From SYFY01 sp043719475 (lineage in GTDB: Bacteria > Pseudomonadota > Gammaproteobacteria > Pseudomonadales > Azotimanducaceae): a DNA stretch of 15,005 nucleotides. Numbering within the stretch: the first letter of the stretch is position 1; the number at the start of each line of letters is the position of its first letter. This document shows, piece by piece, positions 1-4,983 of this stretch. The translations under genes were made by a program, and so were the position numbers. The DNA is taken from positions 1 through 15,005 of the forward strand of contig JAYSTS010000181.1 of the NCBI GenBank assembly GCA_043719475.1, in the 5' to 3' direction. The notes beneath the pieces were generated by a model. That model worked only from the letters and a program-made list of their open reading frames with translations, searched no databases and had not been told where the DNA came from.

Positions 1-67
1 CGGTTTCAGTCACGTCTTCCGGCTGACTCCTTTCAGTCAGCTAGTACATGCCCATGCCGGGCACACT

Positions 68-128
68 GGGAGCGATCTCCTGATCGCGATCTTCGATGAT
101 CCCAACAATCGCGGTCAGGAGATCTCCC
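68..128. repeat. Long inverted repeat (21-bp stem with a bulge)
   Basis: Bases 74-90 pair with 108-124 over 17 positions, with one G-T wobble (84/114). After a 2-base bulge (72-73), bases 68-71 pair with 125-128. The loop is 17 bases (91-107). This is far more pairing than chance gives in 61 bases. There is no T run after either arm, so it does not look like an ordinary Rho-independent terminator. It could be a REP/BIME-like element, a small mobile-element remnant or a structured RNA. The sequence alone does not decide. Confidence 0.6.
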
Positions 129-220
129 ACAAAGGGTCCCACCGAGGCTGAAAATCAAGGCAAAGTTCGGAACTCTGGATGTTTCTCGCAGGGGTAGCCC
201 CGATGGATCAGAGCTTCCTC

Positions 221-257
221 AGACTTCTCTGGCTGGGTTTCGGTGCGGGAGAAGTCT
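221..257 (-). terminator. Stem-loop just after the SRAP operon, possible terminator
   Basis: Bases 221-229 are the exact reverse complement of 249-257, with a 19-base loop. The stem begins 8 bases past the stop codon of the minus-strand gene ending at 266, where a terminator would be expected. No T run follows on the minus strand, so intrinsic termination is doubtful. It may instead protect the 3' end of the mRNA. Confidence 0.35.
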
Positions 258-265
258 AGCGGGAA

Positions 266-721
266 TCAGCGACGTCGTTTGAACATAGAGACGACGTTCG
301 CTCCACTGCGCTCTGGTTGAGCCTGGGAAAACGCGATTTCCCAGGTCAGCACCGCGCCACGCTCGCGCAGAAAGCCACGACAGCCGATCCCTTTGCCGGT
401 ACCGAACAAGGACACCGACACAACAATGGTTCCGGCTTCATTCCAGAGCATGGCATGATTCGGTTCGCTCTCGAATTTGCCAGTCCCATCCAGCCTTGCG
501 CCTCGATGGAAAACATCCAGCGTATAAGTACCTGATTCGTTTTCGACAACCCTGGCTGACAGTTCATCGATGCCATGGCCGACCACTGACAGAGTACCGG
601 TGATCACCAGCGCTTTGGGTTCGCGCTCGATCTTGAGATCGGCCGTCACTGGCAAGCCAAGACTTCGCCCTTCAAACAACACGCTTCCTTTGCCCTGCCA
701 CTCGCCTTTGCCCAACAACAT
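266..721 (-). CDS. Conserved-looking protein of unknown function, coupled to the SRAP gene
   Basis: I do not recognise this 151-residue protein. It begins with a Gly/Trp-rich stretch (GKGEWQGKG), runs through alternating hydrophobic strands (about residues 14-125) and ends in a basic tail (FKRRR). The pattern suggests an all-beta, perhaps lipocalin-like barrel, but that is inference from composition only. There is no signal peptide, membrane helix or cysteine-pair motif; the single Cys is near residue 114. Its ATG overlaps the stop of the upstream SRAP gene by one base (TGATG on the minus strand). The two are therefore almost certainly one mRNA and translationally coupled, which also fixes the start. 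A stem-loop follows the stop. The tight coupling suggests a role with the SRAP protein, or simply shared expression. Confidence 0.75.
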   Translation of the reverse strand: MLLGKGEWQGKGSVLFEGRSLGLPVTADLKIEREPKALVITGTLSVVGHGIDELSARVVENESGTYTLDVFHRGARLDGTGKFESEPNHAMLWNEAGTIVVSVSLFGTGKGIGCRGFLRERGAVLTWEIAFSQAQPERSGANVVSMFKRRR

Positions 722-1434
722 CAGCCTTCCGCGCCTCCAACATGAATCGGCTCGCCAATCGCAGCGGCCGCTTGTGCACCCTTGTTACGAGCATTGTTCA
801 CATAGGCCGACACCGGCACGAGGTCCAGTGCCATCGGCAGCCGTGAGTCGAATAGATCAGTCATTTCCACCGTGGGAATCTCCGGTTCCAGCCATCGACG
901 TGCTTCCTGAATCGACAACATGACCGGTTGCCTGGTATGCAGGAAAACAAAATCTGCGTGGGCCGGCGCGGTCAGAATCGTGAAACTGAGCAGCTCTTCC
1001 CCACTCTGTGTATTGCGCCAATGATCCCAAAGCCCTGCCAACAACAATCCACCGTGGCGGCTAGGTTTGATGAGGTAAGGCACTTTCTCTGCTTGCGCCC
1101 GGCTCCACTCGTAGAAACCCGTCACCGGCACCACACACCGACGTTTGCGAAACGGCTCGCGAAACGCTGGGCTGGTCGCCGCAGTCTCCGACTTGGCATT
1201 GAACATTGAGTATTTGCTCGACACTTCCTTGGCCCAGTAAGGTGTCAACCACCAGCGCATGGGAACCAGCTCAGGCTCACCTGCCCGTTCGTGCCCTGGT
1301 GGTGCAATACGCACAACTGGAATTTTCTCGGTCGGCGCCGCATTGAAGTTGTCCCGCCCGTCGTAGGGCATATTGACCAGCTCCATCAACAATCGCGCCA
1401 ACGGATCTGACGTAATGTTGAATCTGCCACACAT
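721..1434 (-). CDS. yedK: SOS response-associated peptidase family protein (SRAP, YedK/HMCES type)
   Basis: SRAP proteins bind abasic sites in single-stranded DNA through a thiazolidine link to the N-terminal cysteine, shielding the lesion during replication. They also remove their own initiator methionine. The 237-residue product, slightly longer than E. coli YedK, starts MCGRF, so Cys2 becomes N-terminal. The other family residues are visible: Asn79 in the FNAKSE motif, Glu109 in GFYEW and His166 in LHTRQPVM, matching the Asn, Glu and His around the YedK active site. The start is fixed by the need for MCGR. The nearest purine-rich stretch (GGAG) lies about 14 bases upstream, so the ribosome site is weak. 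It is the first gene of a two-gene unit with the unknown protein 266-721 and is divergent from the acyl-CoA dehydrogenase. I saw no clear LexA box upstream. The family call is secure. Confidence 0.96.
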   Translation of the reverse strand: MCGRFNITSDPLARLLMELVNMPYDGRDNFNAAPTEKIPVVRIAPPGHERAGEPELVPMRWWLTPYWAKEVSSKYSMFNAKSETAATSPAFREPFRKRRCVVPVTGFYEWSRAQAEKVPYLIKPSRHGGLLLAGLWDHWRNTQSGEELLSFTILTAPAHADFVFLHTRQPVMLSIQEARRWLEPEIPTVEMTDLFDSRLPMALDLVPVSAYVNNARNKGAQAAAAIGEPIHVGGAEG

Positions 1435-1640
1435 TATCGTTCTACGGTCTCCGCCTTACCGGCAACAAAACCGAGCGGTAGCAGCTCCCACAGGACCACT
1501 CGCGCTCCAGCTGATTCAAACTCGGTTGCATAGGATACTTCCGCCATCGCGTCCTTCCGGGGTAACCGCTCTGAATTGTAGTGGTTTGGCCAGTCACCTT
1601 CATTGCAGAATACGACGCTCTGTGAGCACGAGAAGACATC

Positions 1641-2822
1641 ATGAGCGATCTGCAGACCTTCCGCATGGAAACCCGCGACTGGCTGACCGCAAACTGCCCA
1701 CCCGGTGCCATCGGTGATGGCCCGATATCAACCGGCAGTACCAAACTCAAGGTCGCAGATGCCGATACGCAGCTGTGGCTGAAGCGCATGGCGGAAAAGG
1801 GCTGGACGGTCCCCACCTGGCCACGCGAGTACGGCGGTGCAGGGCTCTCCACCAAGGAGTACGTTGTCCTCGCTGAAGAGATGCGCCGCATCAACGCACG
1901 TCCGCCGCTAACTGGCATGGGCGTGATCATGATTGGTCCGACCCTTCTGGAACACGGCACAGCCGAACAAAAAACGCGCCATCTGCCACCCATCGCCCGA
2001 GGTGAATTTGCATGGTGCCAGGGTTACAGCGAGCCCGCCGCAGGTTCCGACCTCGCCAGTCTGCGCACCCGTGCCGATGACGCAGGCGATCACTTTCTGA
2101 TCAACGGCCAAAAGATCTGGACCTCTGGCGCGCAGTATGCGGATTGGATGTTCTGCCTGGTTCGCACCAACCAGGACGTGCCAAAACATGATGGCATCAG
2201 CTTTGTGCTGCTGACCATGCATCAGCCAGGTGTACGCGTCAGCCCAATCCGGCTCATCAACGGCGTTTCGCCGTTTTGTGAAACCTTCTTCAACAACGCC
2301 ATCGCCCGCAAGGAAGACCTGATCGGCCAACTCAATCGTGGCTGGACGGTAGGCAAGCGACTTCTGCAACACGAACGCAGTGGTATGGCTTCACTGGTCG
2401 GAGGCCGTGCGGTCGGACCCAGCGGCTCATTGCTCGAGACTGCGCGTCAATATGTTGGCGAAGATTCCGGGCGAATCGCCGATCCGGCGTGGCGGCAGCG
2501 CATTCTCAGACACAACATCAACCAGCACGCATTTCGATTGACTCAAGTTAGAACCGTTCAGGAAGCTTCGGACGGCAGCACCCCCGGCGCCGCAACATCG
2601 ATCTTCAAGATGTACGGTACGGAACTGCAGCAGGAAAAGTCGGAGCTCATGTGTGAGCTCAAAGGTGTTGCCGGATTTGGCATGGGGGAAGGCATTGGGT
2701 TGGGAAACGATCTGGAGTGGACACGTACGTGGCTTGGCAATCGGGCCGCGTCAATCTACAGCGGCTCCAACGAGATACAGCGAAATATCATCGCCAAACG
2801 AGTGCTTGGCTTGCCTGACTGA
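1641..2822 (+). CDS. Acyl-CoA dehydrogenase family protein
   Basis: This 393-residue flavoprotein has the usual length and three-part layout of the family: helical N-terminal domain (about 1-120), beta domain with flavin contacts (YSEPAAGSDLAS near 129-140; IWTSGAQYADW near 159-169), and a helical C-terminal domain (about 230-393) ending in SGSNEIQRNIIAKRVLGLP. Members oxidise the alpha-beta bond of acyl-CoA thioesters, using FAD and passing electrons to ETF. The position of the MCAD-type catalytic glutamate (YEG in MCAD) is Ser374 here (YSG). That is common in the branch of FadE-like dehydrogenases ending SNEIQRN, whose base may lie elsewhere or whose substrate may be unusual (branched, cyclic or steroid side-chain). 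Substrate cannot be told from sequence. A GAGAAG stretch five bases before the ATG is the likely ribosome site. It is divergent from the SRAP gene and convergent with the zinc-ribbon gene. Confidence 0.93.
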   Translation: MSDLQTFRMETRDWLTANCPPGAIGDGPISTGSTKLKVADADTQLWLKRMAEKGWTVPTWPREYGGAGLSTKEYVVLAEEMRRINARPPLTGMGVIMIGPTLLEHGTAEQKTRHLPPIARGEFAWCQGYSEPAAGSDLASLRTRADDAGDHFLINGQKIWTSGAQYADWMFCLVRTNQDVPKHDGISFVLLTMHQPGVRVSPIRLINGVSPFCETFFNNAIARKEDLIGQLNRGWTVGKRLLQHERSGMASLVGGRAVGPSGSLLETARQYVGEDSGRIADPAWRQRILRHNINQHAFRLTQVRTVQEASDGSTPGAATSIFKMYGTELQQEKSELMCELKGVAGFGMGEGIGLGNDLEWTRTWLGNRAASIYSGSNEIQRNIIAKRVLGLPD

Positions 2823-2835
2823 CGCAGCAGTTTCC

Positions 2836-2861
2836 GATCCATTCGCAGGAGCGCATTGATC
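2836..2861. terminator. Imperfect hairpin between convergent genes, probable terminator
   Basis: Bases 2836-2846 pair with 2851-2861 around a 4-base loop: 9 pairs and 2 mismatches. On the plus strand the stem is followed by a G/T-rich stretch with TTGTTT (2867-2872). It sits exactly between the stop of the acyl-CoA dehydrogenase (2822) and the stop of the minus-strand zinc-ribbon gene (2871), so it could serve both. The mismatches keep confidence modest. Confidence 0.4.
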
Positions 2862-2870
2862 CGGGTTGTT

Positions 2871-3119
2871 TCAATTGCTGCCCTGCTGACGCTCGCGGCG
2901 TTCCTTGGCCTCATTGGCCTGACGCATGCGCTTTTTGATGATGTTCTGCACCACATTGATGGTGGTCCAGTCATGCAGCATCTTGCGATTGCATGCTTTG
3001 CATTCCACCTGCTCGGCATCGCCCACAAGGCGCAACAGCTCGCTGTATGGCAGGCGGGTAATGTCCTTGCAACTGGCGCATTCGAGCCCAACCACCGGAT
3101 CGATGCCGACGTAATCCAT
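2871..3119 (-). CDS. Small zinc-ribbon protein, function unknown
   Basis: This 82-residue protein has two CxxC knuckles, C14-x-x-C17 (ECASC) and C40-x-x-C43 (ECKAC), spaced as in a four-cysteine zinc ribbon. A charged, probably helical C-terminal tail (about residues 55-80) is rich in Lys, Arg, Glu and Gln. No catalytic domain is present. Such proteins often bind nucleic acid or act as small adaptors, but the family is not known to me. Support for a real gene is the paired CxxC arrangement, an AGGGAG ribosome site 11 bases before the ATG, and a TACAAT -10-like hexamer (plus-strand 3165-3170) about 45 bases upstream with no good -35. It lies on the same strand as the CoA-transferase but 111 bases beyond it, so it may have its own promoter. 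Other frames across this stretch look like shadows. Confidence 0.75.
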   Translation of the reverse strand: MDYVGIDPVVGLECASCKDITRLPYSELLRLVGDAEQVECKACNRKMLHDWTTINVVQNIIKKRMRQANEAKERRERQQGSN

Positions 3120-3230
3120 GGAGAAGCAGACTCCCTGTCTGGCTTTGAATCGAGAATGGATTCGATTGTAGGGAGGCTACGGAAACTGCATAGACTGCAG
3201 CTGGGCGTTTTGTGACCAACTACCTGCAGT

Positions 3231-4454
3231 TCAGGAAATTGCGTGCGCCTGTTCTCGCAGCGCATCCCTGAATTGAGGCGCGGCGATTTCAATCAGGGCT
3301 GCTGCCCGGTCCCTGGTCGACCGATCACGCAGATGCGCAATACCAAACTCGGTAACGATGATATCGACATCGGTGCGCGCAGCAGTCACCAGTTCGACCT
3401 TCGCAACGATCCGTGAAACTTCGCCATCCTTGGCGGTGGCCGGCAGTGCGACGATGGATCTACCGCCACGACTAGCGCGGGCACCACGCATGAAATCGAC
3501 CGCGCCTCCAGTGCCACTGAGTTGGCGACCTGCAGCGAACTCGGCATTCACCTGACCAAAGAGATCGATCTCCACCGCTGAGTTCACCGAGACAAAATTG
3601 TCGATGGTCCGCAAGATGCTCAGTTCATGGGTGTAGTTGGCGCCACGAAAGACCACCCGAGGTTCATCCGCAAGCCACGCATGCAATTGTGCAGAACCAA
3701 GCGCCATGCCGGTTATGTGCTGGTTTGCGTCAATACTCTTGCATCTGCCCGTCACCACACCACGCTTGATCAGAGCCATGCCGCCGTCGTCGATCAATCC
3801 ACCGTGCAGACCCAGATCGTTGCGATTACCCAGGGTGTCAAGAATGGCTGCCGGAATGGCGCCGATGCCGGTCTGCAGACAATCCCCGTCACGCACGAGG
3901 CTTGCCACTTGTTCGCCGATTCGGCGCGACAGTTCATCAATGGTCACAGGTGGCGCGTAATACGGCGTGCGCCCGGTCTCCAGCATCGTCGTGACAAGGT
4001 CTCGATCGACCGCGAGGCCACCCGCTGGAGCAACCATGGCGTCATTGACCTCGATGATGACAGCACGTGCCGACTGCATCGCAGCCTGTAAAAAGTCGAC
4101 ATTCGGACCGAAGCGCAGCTCACCGTGATGGTCGCGCGCAGCCTGTGTCAGCACAACATCAACCCCGTTCGCCAGATAGTCATACACGTGCCGCATATGC
4201 ATCGGCTGGAAGTGCAATCTTGACGGCGCGGCACGACGCAGGGCAGGTGTCATGAAAAACGTCGTCTGTTCGAATGTGTGGTGCCACGCCGTGAAGTCCT
4301 CACCGTTATAACCAGCAATCGGGAACTGGATGAAGTGCAGATTCGCAGGTAGCTCGGTGGTCTTCAGCGCGCCGAGCAGACCGGTAGGTTCATTTGAACT
4401 GCCGGAGACAAAGATTCGATCACCGGACCGAAGGTGCGCCGTCAATGCTGTCAT
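3231..4454 (-). CDS. Acetyl-CoA hydrolase/CoA-transferase family protein
   Basis: The 407-residue product belongs to the Cat1/4-hydroxybutyrate CoA-transferase family, which moves CoA between carboxylates through an enzyme glutamyl-CoA intermediate. Seen: N-terminal half with SGDRIFVSGSS (about 10-20); C-terminal half with GIGAIPAAIL (196-205), LGLHGGLIDDG (214-224), SVNSAVEIDLFGQVNAE (289-305), the SGTGGAVDF loop (313-321) and the signature VTEFGIAHLRDRS (367-379). Length is close to family members of about 430. Where transferases carry the catalytic Glu (HTEM or HSEM in LGIHxEMxSDG), this protein has Gly219 (HGGL). The chemistry could therefore be hydrolysis or another reaction, and the product name should stay general. 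The start is supported by an upstream in-frame TGA and a strong GAGGGAAGGG ribosome site 10 bases before the ATG. The leader holds an unusual CAA-rich 12-bp repeat. Confidence 0.9.
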   Translation of the reverse strand: MTALTAHLRSGDRIFVSGSSNEPTGLLGALKTTELPANLHFIQFPIAGYNGEDFTAWHHTFEQTTFFMTPALRRAAPSRLHFQPMHMRHVYDYLANGVDVVLTQAARDHHGELRFGPNVDFLQAAMQSARAVIIEVNDAMVAPAGGLAVDRDLVTTMLETGRTPYYAPPVTIDELSRRIGEQVASLVRDGDCLQTGIGAIPAAILDTLGNRNDLGLHGGLIDDGGMALIKRGVVTGRCKSIDANQHITGMALGSAQLHAWLADEPRVVFRGANYTHELSILRTIDNFVSVNSAVEIDLFGQVNAEFAAGRQLSGTGGAVDFMRGARASRGGRSIVALPATAKDGEVSRIVAKVELVTAARTDVDIIVTEFGIAHLRDRSTRDRAAALIEIAAPQFRDALREQAHAIS

Positions 4455-4464
4455 GGTTTTTTTA

Positions 4465-4474
4465 CCCTTCCCTC
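4465..4474 (-). promoter_or_regulatory. Strong ribosome binding site of the CoA-transferase gene
   Basis: On the minus strand this reads GAGGGAAGGG, ending 10 bases before the ATG. A run of seven A (plus-strand T run 4457-4463) fills most of the spacer. An in-frame TGA overlaps the site, so no longer protein is possible and the ATG at 4454 is the start. Confidence 0.7.
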
Positions 4475-4491
4475 ACATTTTGTTCCGACGA

Positions 4492-4551
4492 CTGTTGTTG
4501 TAACTCTAGTTGTTGCTCTAGTTGTGGTTATTGTTGTGGCTGTTCTTGTTG
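4492..4551. repeat. Degenerate 12-bp tandem repeat, five units, in the CoA-transferase leader
   Basis: The 60 bases split into five 12-base units: 4492-4503, 4504-4515, 4516-4527, 4528-4539 and 4540-4551. Units 2 and 3 share CTCTAGTTGT and differ only at the second-last base. The others keep the TTGTTG/TTGTGG ending. On the minus strand, which is the likely 5' leader of the CoA-transferase mRNA, this is CAA/ACA-rich and should be unstructured. Its base content is unlike the flanks. Cys-rich open frames read through it on the plus strand are artefacts of the TGT/TTG content. Confidence 0.75.
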
Positions 4552-4573
4552 CATCTGGTCGCCAACCGCAGGG

Positions 4574-4912
4574 TCAGCGATTCTGCAACCAGCGGGCCAT
4601 CATCACCCAGCTCAGCGCACCGACAATGAAGCCCGGTATCACCACCAGTGCGTGCCAATTCCATACATTACCGCCACCCCAGGGCACCAGCATCACCAGC
4701 CCGAGAATGGCGCCACTAGTCGCGGCCAGTTCGACGCCCTGACTGGGTGAGAGCGATGAACAGGCAAGCCCGCCACACACGCCCGCGATCAATGGGACCA
4801 ACCACAGCGCAGCCAGTGGCGGCATGATCAGATACTGATTCAACAGCGCAGTCGCCAGAACTGCCGTAATCAGGCCGATCGCCGTGCGGATGAAGAGGAG
4901 AAGCTGATACAT
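4574..4912 (-). CDS. Small integral membrane protein, function unknown
   Basis: Starting at the ATG at 4912, the product is 112 residues with four hydrophobic stretches: about 5-24, 33-53, 62-79 and 88-106, joined by short loops. It ends in a basic tail (ARWLQNR). An in-frame ATG 162 bases further upstream would give 166 residues. That extension is hydrophilic, overlaps the lhr start and runs against it, so I prefer 4912. No clear ribosome site precedes this ATG, though TATAGT lies 7 bases upstream (plus-strand 4920-4925) and could be a -10 element of a leaderless or very short-leader mRNA. The protein is divergent from lhr, 71 bases away, and upstream of the CoA-transferase on the same strand with a 119-base gap. 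I do not recognise the family. Confidence 0.7.
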   Translation of the reverse strand: MYQLLLFIRTAIGLITAVLATALLNQYLIMPPLAALWLVPLIAGVCGGLACSSLSPSQGVELAATSGAILGLVMLVPWGGGNVWNWHALVVIPGFIVGALSWVMMARWLQNR

Positions 4913-4983
4913 CAAGGCACTATAACAATCCGGATGCCGTACGGCGCTGGCGCGATGCTCGCTCAAGTCGCGATAATCCAGCC

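Larger units (their letters stand above)
1..265. other. Left-edge non-coding region with several inverted repeats
   Basis: No convincing gene is seen here. The plus strand has one frame open from the window edge to a TGA at 149-151. The minus strand has a 37-codon open stretch ending in TAG at 41-43. Neither has a good start, a ribosome site or a recognisable protein. Three inverted repeats lie in the region: 21-42 (8-bp stem including one G-T pair, 6-base loop), 68-128 (long hairpin) and 221-257 (9-bp stem). None is followed by a clear T run on either strand. The region may be the space beyond the SRAP operon, or may include the tail of a neighbour outside the window. Confidence 0.5.

Noticed and set aside
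2..151. Plus-strand frame open from the left edge to a TGA
   Set aside because: It could be the tail of a gene outside the window, but the 49 codons resemble nothing I know and run through the long hairpin. Not enough support to call.
1442..1993. A 183-codon open frame on the minus strand between SRAP and the acyl-CoA dehydrogenase
   Set aside because: More than half overlaps the real dehydrogenase antisense, it is Ser/Arg-rich and it has no ribosome site. The divergent intergenic region is better read as promoter space.
3148..3167. Six-base inverted repeat (AATCGA/TCGATT) upstream of the zinc-ribbon gene
   Set aside because: Short stem with an 8-base loop and no T run. Likely chance.
2756..3292. 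Longer minus-strand frame (178 codons) across the zinc-ribbon gene
   Set aside because: It overlaps the ends of both neighbours and lacks any domain. The 82-codon frame has the paired CxxC knuckles and a ribosome site.
4394..4750. Cys-rich open frames on the plus strand (many Cys pairs, metallothionein-like)
   Set aside because: The Cys codons come from the TTG/TGT-rich 12-bp repeat. The frames overlap two real minus-strand genes.
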